From positions 1 to 64,000 of the forward strand of contig JANQHB010000032.1 in assembly GCA_028277225.1 (NCBI GenBank): a stretch of DNA of 64,000 bases, read 5' to 3'. Position numbers and translations under genes: made by a program. The first letter of the stretch is position 1; every line of letters begins with the position of its first letter. Under the pieces are notes generated by a model that saw only the letters and a list, made by a program, of their open reading frames with translations, was not told the origin of the DNA and searched no databases. The DNA comes from Chlorobium sp. (lineage in GTDB: Bacteria; Bacteroidota; Chlorobiia; Chlorobiales; Chlorobiaceae). Positions 8,561-16,022 of this stretch are shown here, one piece after another.

Positions 8561-8902
8561 ATAGGTAGTAGGTCGTAGGTAATAGGGTGCGCAGCGAAGA
8601 CAAGAGAGAAAATTCGATAAAATCGGGTCGGGTAATGCCTGTTGAGGTTGGAGGTGGGCCTGATACATTGAGAAGCATCATATTGGTCCTATGAGTCCTA
8701 TAGGTCCTACAAGCATATCGTGTATCCATGTAATACAGGGCGAAAAATCTTTCGCCCTGTCGGAGGTCGGTTGTTTGCGGCGGATACCTGTTGTTAGGGC
8801 TTTACGGGAACGAGTTGTTATATTACACTGTTAATGGAGTACTCATCCGTAATACAGGCAGAACGAATCTCCCCTTGAAAAGAAAACAAAGGAGCGATAT
8901 CC
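8561..8902. other. intergenic region with stable hairpin 8735-8760
   Basis: An 11-bp perfect stem (ACAGGGCGAAA at 8735-8745 with TTTCGCCCTGT at 8750-8760) has no long T run, so it may be an RNA-stabilising hairpin or a weak terminator of the oxidoreductase gene. Earlier bases contain iterated GTAGGTCGTAGGT-like and GGTCCTATGAGTCCTATAGG-like words, which look like degenerate dispersed repeats. The promoter of the lipoprotein-like peptide gene must lie in 8762-8885. A good AAAGGAG ribosome binding site lies just before 8903. Confidence 0.45.
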
Positions 8903-9133
8903 ATGGACAAGAAAGTGATGAAAAAGTTGCTGGCCGGATTGAGCATTGCAGGTCTTGTTACCGGAATAACCCTTACAGGCTGCCAGAAAGCTAATGGAAG
9001 CTGTGGGGCCGGAAGCTGCAGCAAGACAGAAAAAGTCGAAGGTGAAGAAGGATCGGAAGGTTCAGGTTCATGTTCAGGCAAGCCGGAAGAGGCCGGTGAA
9101 GGAAAAGGTTCCTGCTCGGGCGCAAAAGAATAG
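8903..9133 (+). CDS. Cys/Gly/Ser-rich RiPP precursor with lipobox, SbtA-like
   Basis: A 76-residue peptide. Residues 1-26 form a Lys-rich start and hydrophobic segment (KKLLAGLSIAGLVTG) ending in a lipobox LTGC, so Cys27 could be lipidated. The remaining 49 residues are low complexity, built of Gly, Ser, Glu and Lys with repeated SCGAGSCS (33-40), GSCSG (55-59) and GSCSG (69-73); the cysteines are 34, 39, 57 and 71. This pattern together with the radical SAM/SPASM gene that follows fits the thio(seleno)oxazole-type SbtA RiPP precursor class as I recall it. All cysteines are TGT or TGC, with no in-frame TGA for selenocysteine. A strong ribosome binding site (AAAGGAG) supports the start. An ordinary small lipoprotein is the alternative. 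Confidence 0.65.
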   Translation: MDKKVMKKLLAGLSIAGLVTGITLTGCQKANGSCGAGSCSKTEKVEGEEGSEGSGSCSGKPEEAGEGKGSCSGAKE

Positions 9134-9179
9134 CCTGAACCCACAAAGTCTTGAAGGTATCATGCCTTCCTTTCAGGTG

Positions 9180-9208
9180 ACGGTCCGCTCAAACGGACCG
9201 TTTTTTTT
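9180..9208 (+). terminator. Rho-independent terminator after the peptide gene
   Basis: ACGGTCCG at 9180-9187 pairs with CGGACCGT at 9194-9201 and is followed by eight T residues. It lies 47 bases after the precursor peptide stop and before the maturase start. It probably makes the small peptide the dominant transcript, with partial read-through into the maturase, a common layout for RiPP operons. Confidence 0.85.
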
Positions 9209-9286
9209 GCTGTTATCTCCTTGTGAGCGATCCTCTTCTCAAAAAGAGGATTCGAACATCCGTCCTGTTGCATTGACCTTGCCTCT

Positions 9287-10909
9287 ATGAACGAAAGAGA
9301 ACGAAAGATGCCGGCGGCCTCTTTTGAAAAAGTTTTCTCCAGAACCCTGTCCCATCCCGAAGCACGAGCTTTCATGGCTCAAAGAGGTGTTCGGGAACTC
9401 TGTTCTGAAAATCCGGACAGGTTTTCCGCCCGTTTGCGCGAGATGTATTCGCCCGCGTCGCAATTTGTTTTTCTTGCCGACCTTGCCGATGTCGAGTATG
9501 CTTTCTGGAATGTCGGCAGGATGGAGAAAGACGTGAGTCGTCCGGTTCATGGAGCCGTCATCAATCCCATGCTGCAACTCGTGCCTGTGAACTTCGATGT
9601 GTCGCCTTTCTTTGAAAAAGATCTATCGGATGTTTCCGGGGAGCCTGAACGGCACGAAGGATTTCTTGTTGTATGGAAAGGGCCTGGTTCGGGTGCTGTT
9701 CATGTTGAAAAGGCCGATGATCAAGTGCTTCTTGCCTTGAAGGTTCTTGCTGAAGATCTGCTGAAGGTTCCGGAAGGACAAGAGCGCAGGATTGTCAACA
9801 TGGCTGTTGACTATGCAGCCCGAAAGGGTATCGTTATCAAGGCACCGTATCTGGTTTCCCGGCAGTTGCAGGAGTTTCCCGAAGCAGAACATATGCCCGA
9901 TCGCTTCAAACGGGCGTCGACATTTACGCTCCAGTGGCATATCACAAATATCTGCGACCTGCACTGCAGGCACTGTTACGACAGGGAAAATCGTGTCTCA
10001 CTGACCCTGGATGAAGGAAGAGCGGTTATCGATGATTTCGAGCGGTTCTGCAGCAGCATGAATGTCGGAGGACATATCTGTTTTTCCGGCGGGAATCCTT
10101 TTCTTTCGCCCCATTTTTATGACTGGTATCGTGAGGCGGCAGAGAGGGGATTTCATTTGTCTCTGCTCGGTAATCCCGTGGAGGAAGAACAACTGCGGCG
10201 TGTGATCGACATGAGTAAACCGGAGTATTTTCAGGTTAGTCTCGAGGGGCTGGAAACCCATAACGATCAGATACGAGGTGAGGGATTTTACTTTAAAGTC
10301 CTGGAGTTTCTCTCTCTTTTAAAGGAAAAGCAGGTTTCTTCGGCCGTCATGCTTACCTTGACGAAAGCCAATATCGAAGAGGTTCTGCCACTGACGGAAG
10401 TACTTCGGGACAGTGCCGATTATTTTACTTTCAACAGGCTTTCACAGGTGGGTGAAGGAGCAGCACTTTCACTGCCTGAAAGCGACCGGTTCCGGTCGTT
10501 TCTGGACAGCTACACTCTTGCGGCCCGAACCAATCCTGTTATCGGCTTCAAGGACAACCTTTTCAATATTCTTCGTGAAAAGGAAGGTGTTGCTCCATTT
10601 GGCGGCTGCACCGGTTTCGGCTGCGGAGCAGCGTTCAACTTTGTGGCGCTGCTGCCGGACGGAGAGGTACACGCGTGCCGGAAGTTTCCTTCCCCGATCG
10701 GGAATATTCTCGAGAGCGACTTCATGTCTCTCTACGAGTCGGTTGAAGCAAAGCGCTACAGAAGAGGGCCGGAACCCTGCATGGAATGCCGCCTTCGAAC
10801 TGTTTGCGGAGGCTGCATGGCTGTGGTTCACGGCATGGGACTCGATCCATTCAGGGACAAGGACCCGTATTGTTTTCTGGTTGATGGAGACGCGGATCGT
10901 GAATCATGA
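9287..10909 (+). CDS. radical SAM/SPASM peptide maturase, SbtM-like
   Basis: A 540-residue protein. The N-terminal ~210 residues lack a catalytic motif and could recognise the precursor. The radical SAM core begins at ITNICDLHCRHCYDREN with the [4Fe-4S]/SAM cysteines Cys223, Cys227 and Cys230, and CFSGGNPFL serves as the GGE-like SAM-binding motif. The C-terminal ~100 residues are a SPASM domain with many cysteines (GGCTGFGCGAAFN, VHACRKFPSPIGNI, CMECRLRTVCGGCM, and a final PYCF). This architecture belongs to RiPP maturases; the AAFNFVALLPDGEVHACRKFP wording matches what I remember of the selenobiotic/thio(seleno)oxazole maturases. The substrate is inferred to be the Cys-rich peptide encoded just upstream. 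The start may instead be ATG 9308. Confidence 0.75.
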   Translation: MNERERKMPAASFEKVFSRTLSHPEARAFMAQRGVRELCSENPDRFSARLREMYSPASQFVFLADLADVEYAFWNVGRMEKDVSRPVHGAVINPMLQLVPVNFDVSPFFEKDLSDVSGEPERHEGFLVVWKGPGSGAVHVEKADDQVLLALKVLAEDLLKVPEGQERRIVNMAVDYAARKGIVIKAPYLVSRQLQEFPEAEHMPDRFKRASTFTLQWHITNICDLHCRHCYDRENRVSLTLDEGRAVIDDFERFCSSMNVGGHICFSGGNPFLSPHFYDWYREAAERGFHLSLLGNPVEEEQLRRVIDMSKPEYFQVSLEGLETHNDQIRGEGFYFKVLEFLSLLKEKQVSSAVMLTLTKANIEEVLPLTEVLRDSADYFTFNRLSQVGEGAALSLPESDRFRSFLDSYTLAARTNPVIGFKDNLFNILREKEGVAPFGGCTGFGCGAAFNFVALLPDGEVHACRKFPSPIGNILESDFMSLYESVEAKRYRRGPEPCMECRLRTVCGGCMAVVHGMGLDPFRDKDPYCFLVDGDADRES

Positions 10910-11301
10910 CCCTGGTTTGTCAGCAGAAAAACTATCTTCGCTCTACTGGCTACTGGCTACTGGCTACTGGCTACCTTCTTCCACCCCACATTCCAATCAA
11001 TCCGACCACGGGCAGCCACAGGGGGCTGCCCCTACATTCTCACCCACTCTCTACTTCCCACTTTCCAAAACCCCATTTTCCACTTCCTGCTGTCCACTTT
11101 CCAAAATTCTTCCACCCCACATTCCACCTTCTTTCCTTCTACTGTCAGCTAGCCATCCGGCTATCAAGCTAACCAGCTATCCGGTTATTCAGCTATAATC
11201 TGTTTGCCGTCTCCGACTTTTTCTGTAAGATTAGGGCACCTCTATTACTTGGCTGCGCACCATGATTACAGCAATAACCATGAAACGTTACAGGACAAGG
11301 C
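10910..11301. repeat. intergenic repeats and a TAGGGGC-type palindrome
   Basis: This 392-bp gap contains no gene. Bases 10943-10974 are a tandem repeat of the 7-mer CTACTGG (about 4.6 units). A hairpin at 11010-11031 (GGGCAGCC with GGCTGCCC) is followed by CCTAC, giving a GGGGC..GCCCCTAC-type palindrome similar in style to the one at 50780-50804. The next ~130 bases are markedly pyrimidine-rich on the plus strand and end in imperfect repeats of AGCTA(A/T)CC(G/A)GCTAT. The aminotransferase promoter probably lies within 11210-11290. Confidence 0.5.
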
Positions 11302-12513
11302 ATGTTTGATGAAATAGAGTTTGAAAAAATAAAACGGTTGCCGAAGTACGTCTTTGCCGCCGTCGATGAACTCAAGATGGCTGAGCGTCGTGCGGGAGAG
11401 GATGTTATCGATTTCTCCATGGGCAACCCCGACGGGCCTACTCCCCGGCATATTATCGAGAAGCTTGTTGAAAGTGTGCAGAAACCGAAAACGCACGGTT
11501 ATTCTGTATCGAAAGGCATTTACAAGCTGCGACTGGCAATCTGCGACTGGTACAGGGAAAAATACGGTGTTGAACTCGATGCAGATACCGAGGTTGTTGC
11601 CTCCATGGGATCCAAGGAAGGATATGTGAATCTCGTACAGGCCATTACCAATCCGGGTGATGTTGCGATGGTTCCCGATCCATGTTACCCGATACATTCA
11701 CAGGCGTTCATTCTTGCCGGGGGCAATGTTCATCGTTTCAGGCTTGTGCTTAACCAGGATTTCACACCCGACAAGGACGCGTTTTTCCGCAATATCGAAA
11801 CGGCAATGCGCGAATCCTCTCCAAAGCCGAAATACCTGGTCGTCAATTTTCCGAACAATCCTACAACGGCAACCGTTGACCTCGATTTTTATGAAAAACT
11901 TGTTGCGCTGGCCAGGGATGAACGGTTTTATATCATCAGTGACATCGCATATGCCGAAATCACCTACGATGGGTACAAGGCTCCTTCGATCCTGCAGGTT
12001 TCCGGTGCAAAAGATGTCGCCATTGAAAGTTACACCCTTTCGAAAACATACAACATGGCAGGATGGCGGGTAGGTTTTCTTGTCGGCAATCCCAGGCTTG
12101 TCGGCGCGCTTACACGAATCAAGAGCTGGCTTGACTACGGTATGTTCACTCCGATACAGGTGGCTTCTACAATTGCTCTCAACAGTGACCAGTCATGCGT
12201 TGAGGAAATAAGACAGAGCTACAGAAGAAGGAGGGATGTTCTCCTGCGGAGCTTTGCCAATGCAGGCTGGCGCATCGATAAACCGAAAGCCTCGATGTTT
12301 GCCTGGGCAAGGATTCCCGAAGCCTTCAGGGAGGCGGGGAGCCTGGAGTTCAGCAAGACTCTTTTGAAGGAAGCAAAAATGGCCGTGAGTCCCGGTATAG
12401 GATTCGGCCCTTACGGTGACGAATATGTCAGGATTGCTCTCATCGAGAACGAAGAGCGTATTCGTCAGGCGGCAAGGAACGTCAAACGCTTTTTGCGAGC
12501 CTCTTCGTTATAG
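11302..12513 (+). CDS. alaC: AlaC-type alanine/aspartate aminotransferase
   Basis: A 403-residue fold-type I PLP aminotransferase of full length. Landmarks are SMGNPDGPTP (39-48), GYSVSKGIYKLR (66-77), NFPNNPTTA with Asn184, SDIAYAEITYDG with Asp214 and Tyr217, and SYTLSKTYNMAGWR with the Schiff-base lysine Lys248 and Arg256. The C-terminal substrate-carboxylate Arg is in EYVRIALIENEERIRQA. The wording is closest to AlaC, which transfers an amino group between glutamate and pyruvate; other class I aminotransferases such as LL-diaminopimelate aminotransferase share these motifs, so the substrate is inferred. It is cytoplasmic. It converges on the aldolase gene across a strong shared hairpin. 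Confidence 0.82.
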   Translation: MFDEIEFEKIKRLPKYVFAAVDELKMAERRAGEDVIDFSMGNPDGPTPRHIIEKLVESVQKPKTHGYSVSKGIYKLRLAICDWYREKYGVELDADTEVVASMGSKEGYVNLVQAITNPGDVAMVPDPCYPIHSQAFILAGGNVHRFRLVLNQDFTPDKDAFFRNIETAMRESSPKPKYLVVNFPNNPTTATVDLDFYEKLVALARDERFYIISDIAYAEITYDGYKAPSILQVSGAKDVAIESYTLSKTYNMAGWRVGFLVGNPRLVGALTRIKSWLDYGMFTPIQVASTIALNSDQSCVEEIRQSYRRRRDVLLRSFANAGWRIDKPKASMFAWARIPEAFREAGSLEFSKTLLKEAKMAVSPGIGFGPYGDEYVRIALIENEERIRQAARNVKRFLRASSL

Positions 12514-12580
12514 CAGTTTTGATGTCAAAACAGGGTCACAATGATTGTGTTGCGGCTCTGTCCGATGTGTTCTTTGCTCA

Positions 12581-12648
12581 TTGATCGATTGCCGAGCCCT
12601 GTGAAATAGACGATCTGATTTCACGGGGCTCGATACAATCGATCAATT
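12581..12648. terminator. long bidirectional hairpin between convergent genes
   Basis: TTGATCGATTG at the left pairs with CAATCGATCAA at the right, and the inner part GAGCCCTGTGAAAT pairs with ATTTCACGGGGCTC. The combined stem is roughly 28-30 bp with small mismatches. It sits between the convergent aminotransferase and aldolase genes and can end transcription from both sides. The inner CCCTGTGAAAT..ATTTCACGGGG hairpin recurs at about 49120 and 56012, so the terminator belongs to a dispersed repeat family. Confidence 0.65.
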
Positions 12649-12654
12649 CAGCTA

Positions 12655-13542
12655 TTATGTGATTGACGCATTGTATATGGACTCTATTGAAGAACCAAGC
12701 ATCGAATCAAATTCCTCATCGGATTGCTTAGCTGTCAGACCTTCAACCAGGGCACGTGAAAAACTTGCGATAAGTTGATTATTCTGAGCTAATCGTTCAT
12801 TAGCTTCTTCCCTCGAATAACCTCCAGAGAGAGCAACAACACGGACAACTTTCGGATCGTTGATCAACTGTGTGTAGAAATCCGGTTTCGTGGGGATTGT
12901 CAACTTGAAAATCACTTTTGTCTCATTATCCAGTTGTGATAATTTATTTAAAATCATATCCAATAATACCTGCTCGCAATTTTCTTTATCAGGGCAATGA
13001 ATATCCACTTCAGGTTCAAGTATTGGGACAAGTCCTCTATCTGATATCTGTTTTCCAATATCAAATTGCTGATTTACGATCTTGTCAATTCCTGATGTAT
13101 TATATTCTTTGATCAAAGAGCGCATTTTCGTCCCGAAAATATTACGCTCAATAGCTCTTGATAATAGTTCATCCAATCCGGGTACAGGTTTCATGAGCTG
13201 GACACCATCCTCTTGATCGGCAAGTCCTTTGTCTATTTTCAAAAAAGGAACGATCCCTTTTTCCTCCCAAAGATAATCGGCAGTATATTTGTCATCTATT
13301 AAACTGTCCATAGTACGTTCAAACAGAATAGCACCAAGGATTCTGTTGAATGTAAATGCAGGACTTTTTATAATTCGCGTACGCATCTCGTGTACTAAAT
13401 CAAACATTTTTTCGTCTGAAGAGTATGCGTCGGAAGAGATGCCATAAGCAGCCAAAGCTTTGGGAGTACTTCCTCCGCTTTGATCCAGTGCGGCAATAAA
13501 TCCCTTATCTGATTGCATTCTCTCGAATTGTTTCTGGTTCAT
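12655..13542 (-). CDS. fda: class I fructose-bisphosphate aldolase
   Basis: A 295-residue class I aldolase of the short bacterial type. Signature segments are FIAALDQSGGSTPKAL (15-30), IVPFLKIDKGL with Lys102 and Lys105, LVPILEPEVDIH with Glu176 and Glu178, and VIFKLTIPTKP with Lys213 as the likely Schiff-base lysine, followed by VALSGGYSREEAN. It reversibly splits fructose 1,6-bisphosphate into glyceraldehyde 3-phosphate and dihydroxyacetone phosphate in the cytoplasm, serving gluconeogenesis from fixed carbon in an autotroph. The gene is visibly more AT-rich than its neighbours, which hints at a different origin. It starts with ATG after an AGGAGT-like site and stands alone. Confidence 0.92.
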   Translation of the reverse strand: MNQKQFERMQSDKGFIAALDQSGGSTPKALAAYGISSDAYSSDEKMFDLVHEMRTRIIKSPAFTFNRILGAILFERTMDSLIDDKYTADYLWEEKGIVPFLKIDKGLADQEDGVQLMKPVPGLDELLSRAIERNIFGTKMRSLIKEYNTSGIDKIVNQQFDIGKQISDRGLVPILEPEVDIHCPDKENCEQVLLDMILNKLSQLDNETKVIFKLTIPTKPDFYTQLINDPKVVRVVALSGGYSREEANERLAQNNQLIASFSRALVEGLTAKQSDEEFDSMLGSSIESIYNASIT

Positions 13543-13687
13543 ATATAACTCCTGTTTATTGCATTATTCTTTCTGTCAAAAAAAACTGAGCTGAGCGTCC
13601 TGACGCGTCGTGATAAAACCGTATTTGCTGTGCCTTGTCTCTGTAGCACGTCTGATGATCTTTAAAATTAGACAAAATTAACTTAGA
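13543..13687 (-). promoter_or_regulatory. upstream region of the aldolase gene
   Basis: This 145-bp AT-rich stretch between the aldolase start and the MITE-like element must hold the aldolase promoter on the minus strand. It includes CTGAGCTGAGCGTCCTGACG near 13575, which resembles a terminal-inverted-repeat end of the element at 13688-13853. No distinct operator was recognised. Confidence 0.3.
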
Positions 13688-13853
13688 ACCTAAGCTGAGT
13701 GTCCCAACTTGCCGGGTTTTAACAAATGTGGCTCTTTTTCGGTATTCCTGTTTACCTGACAGGTGAGGAGTGACTCAAAATAAAAACAGTATAAAATATT
13801 TATTATTAAAGACTTAGGCTCATAGGGCTTTTGTTGGAACGCTCACTTTAGGT
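13688..13853. mobile_element. MITE-like element, copy A (166 bp)
   Basis: The left end ACCTAAGCTGAGTG and right end CGCTCACTTTAGGT are terminal inverted repeats (the right end reads ACCTAAAGTGAGCG on the other strand). Internal wording GCCGGGTTTTAACAAATGTGGCTCTTT matches copy B at 49099-49315 (GTCGGGATTTCAATAAATGCGGCTCTTT), as do the right-hand 30 bases (TTGTTGGAACGCTCACTTTAGGTA against TTGTTGAAACGCTCAGTTTAGGTA). It has no coding capacity. It ends only seven bases before the small gene at 13861, so it may supply that gene's promoter. Confidence 0.55.
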
Positions 13854-13860
13854 ATTAAAA

Positions 13861-14028
13861 ATGGAATGTAATCCTTCGCAGGGGCTGCTTGCTGATCTTT
13901 TCGACGAATACACTGCCTGGTACCTTGATCTCGCTGAAGAGTACGGTACGCTTCCACGTTCGATTTCAGGGGTCAACACGAACGGAGAGCAGTTTATTTA
14001 CCTGCTCGACGATCTGGACATCACATGA
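13861..14028 (+). CDS. small hypothetical protein, 55 aa
   Basis: An ATG-initiated frame of 55 residues (begins MECNPSQGLLADLFDEY, ends LLDDLDIT). It is acidic, with no signal peptide or membrane segment and no family that I recognise. Support for it being real is contextual: its stop overlaps the start of the following gene in an ATGATGA arrangement, which is typical of coupled translation. It begins seven bases after the MITE-like element, so leader and promoter are probably provided by that element or start inside it. Confidence 0.45.
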   Translation: MECNPSQGLLADLFDEYTAWYLDLAEEYGTLPRSISGVNTNGEQFIYLLDDLDIT

Positions 14029-14387
14029 TGCGCAACAAGTATCTGCGTTTCATTCTCGACGAGTTCGGAGCAATGGCGTATGTTTTCGCGGGTATCGACG
14101 TGAGGGGTGACAGTAGTGTCGTCGAGGTGACGGAGGTGCTCAAAATTGTTGCTGCCGACAAGGAGCACTATCTTTCAGGAGACTGGCAGGTGATGAGGGG
14201 GGAAGTAGGCCGCGTTATGGAAATTGCTGAGATGGGAGTATGTCGTGGCAGTGATCCCGGAGAACATCCCGGCTCATGGTTCCTCGCCGGTTCAGTCAGT
14301 TTCTCCGAAGCCGAGAAAACCCGGTTCAGTGCTCTCTGGGCAAAAGCGAAGCCGGATGTGATTTTCAAAGAGCGGGGTGCGGGATAG
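14025..14387 (+). CDS. hypothetical protein, 120 aa
   Basis: A 120-residue soluble protein of unknown function (MMRNKYLRFILDEFGAMAYVFAGIDVRGD...). The middle ADKEHYLSGDWQVMRGEVGRVMEIAEMG and the end ALWAKAKPDVIFKERG have no motif that I can assign. The start ATG overlaps the stop of the 55-residue gene by four bases, so the pair forms a small operon. It converges on nnr with a 39-bp gap. Codon use looks like the neighbouring core genes. Confidence 0.6.
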   Translation: MMRNKYLRFILDEFGAMAYVFAGIDVRGDSSVVEVTEVLKIVAADKEHYLSGDWQVMRGEVGRVMEIAEMGVCRGSDPGEHPGSWFLAGSVSFSEAEKTRFSALWAKAKPDVIFKERGAG

Positions 14388-14426
14388 TTGAAAATATTTG
14401 CGTCGTGGCTCTGTACGATGTGCTGT

Positions 14427-16016
14427 TTATCCTTCCTCTATATAAAAGATTTCCGATACCGCTTCCGGTATGGCGTTCAGAATATCTTCCGATGATACGA
14501 GGCTCGATATGTCTTTCGACAGGTCGCCCGCCCGGCCATGGAGCCACGCTCCGGCACCGCCGGCATTGAACGTGTCTGTTCCTTTTGCGGCAAGAGCGGC
14601 GATCATCCCTGAAAGCACATCTCCCGAGCCTGCTGTCGAAAGGGCTTCTGTTCCGGTGTTGTTGATCAGAACATTGCCGGAAGGATCGGCAAGGCAGGTC
14701 GGTCCTCCTTTCAGCAGGACGTTGACATGATGACGGGCGGCATATTCCTTGACCCTTTCGAGAGGTGAGGCAAGTATTTCATCGAGCGTCAGTCCTGTCA
14801 TTCTGCTGAATTCGCCTGCATGAGGGGTCAGCAGTATATCGCGGAAATCAAGCGCATCGAGCGCAAAGCCTCCGCAGGTAAGCGCAAAAAGAGCGTCGGC
14901 ATCGAGAATGAGTTTTTTTGAGGCGACAAGCGGATCGGTCAGGAGGTCGCGGAACAGGTCTATGGTATCGCTGTCTCTTCCGAGTCCGCAGCCGATGACG
15001 ATTGCATCTGCCCAGGCGGCTTTTTCCAGAAGGGTGTCGCGATCTCGTCCGATAACCGTTGCAGATGGAACAAGCGTATGCAGAGGTGCGGCAAAATCGG
15101 TGGGCATGGATGTGCAGACATAACCGGCGCCTGTTTTGACGGCGGCTTTTGTAGTCAGCAGTGCTGCGCCGAGCATCGAGCTGTGTTCGTTGACGGAACC
15201 GGCAATGACAAGAAGCTTGCCGTTGGTGTGTTTTGCTCCACCGGGATCGCGAAGATGAAAGTGTTCGGCTGTATAGTCCAGATCGGTAAGATGGCAACTG
15301 ATGTCCTGCAGGATGAATTCCGGTATGGATATCTCAGCAACATGGATATCTCCGCACTGGCGCGGTCCCGAATGAAAGAAGAAGCCGGTTTTCAGATATG
15401 CCATACAGACGGTTGCGTCTGCATGTATTGACGGTGTTGCCGAAAATCCGGTTGTCGCATCAAGACCGCTCGGAACGTCAAGCGCTATGAGCAAGGCATC
15501 ACTTTGCACATGGATGCTGTTGATCAGTTCAACGGCGCTCCTTACCGGACTTTTCAGTGGTTCACCCTCTTTTTCAAGGCGGAACCCTGTACCGAGGAGA
15601 GCATCGACAAGTCCGTCATAGCTGCTTTCCGTGACAGTTGGCAGAGCTTTTTCGAGGCTTTTGAAGATTCGTAAGCGTTCGGTATGTGCAGCATATGCTT
15701 CCAGAATCGAGAGTCCTTCGCGGTTGAGCGATGAGAGGGCATCTGATGGGCTGGTCAGCACCACATCGACTGCTGCACCGAGGTTGATGAGGTGCCGGGC
15801 AAGCACAAAACCGTCTCCGCCGTTGTTCCCTTTGCCGCAGACCACAAGATAGGAGCGGGCGTCGAGCGATTGCTTTTTTTCAGAAAACAGCTCTGCTATG
15901 ATCCTTGACGCTTCACGGCCGGCAAGCTCCATGAGTCGGATTTCATCGGTGTGCAGGAGGGTAACCGCGTCCCGGTCGGCGCAGCTCATCTGTCCGGTTG
16001 TCAGTACGGGTTGCAT
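14427..16016 (-). CDS. nnr: bifunctional NAD(P)H-hydrate epimerase/dehydratase
   Basis: A 529-residue two-domain repair enzyme. The N-terminal epimerase domain (about 1-225) has VVCGKGNNGGDGFVLARHL with the nucleotide-binding NNGGDG at 64-69. The C-terminal ADP/ATP-dependent dehydratase domain (about 235-525) has GAGYVCTSMP, the LTPHAGEFSRMTG substrate-contact segment, KGGPTCLADP and the STAGSGDVLSGMIAAL motif with the catalytic Asp. Together they convert both hydrate epimers of damaged NAD(P)H back to the cofactor. It is the last gene of a secA-purL-nnr run, six bases after purL. Confidence 0.93.
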   Translation of the reverse strand: MQPVLTTGQMSCADRDAVTLLHTDEIRLMELAGREASRIIAELFSEKKQSLDARSYLVVCGKGNNGGDGFVLARHLINLGAAVDVVLTSPSDALSSLNREGLSILEAYAAHTERLRIFKSLEKALPTVTESSYDGLVDALLGTGFRLEKEGEPLKSPVRSAVELINSIHVQSDALLIALDVPSGLDATTGFSATPSIHADATVCMAYLKTGFFFHSGPRQCGDIHVAEISIPEFILQDISCHLTDLDYTAEHFHLRDPGGAKHTNGKLLVIAGSVNEHSSMLGAALLTTKAAVKTGAGYVCTSMPTDFAAPLHTLVPSATVIGRDRDTLLEKAAWADAIVIGCGLGRDSDTIDLFRDLLTDPLVASKKLILDADALFALTCGGFALDALDFRDILLTPHAGEFSRMTGLTLDEILASPLERVKEYAARHHVNVLLKGGPTCLADPSGNVLINNTGTEALSTAGSGDVLSGMIAALAAKGTDTFNAGGAGAWLHGRAGDLSKDISSLVSSEDILNAIPEAVSEIFYIEEG

Positions 16017-16022
16017 CAGCGA

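Noticed and set aside
8903..9133. Selenocysteine coding in the Cys-rich peptide, because its relatives may carry Sec.
   Set aside because: All cysteine positions are TGT or TGC and no in-frame TGA occurs before the TAG stop.
10943..10974. CRISPR-like array.
   Set aside because: It is a tandem 7-mer repeat without spacers; no cas gene or repeat-spacer pattern is present in the window.
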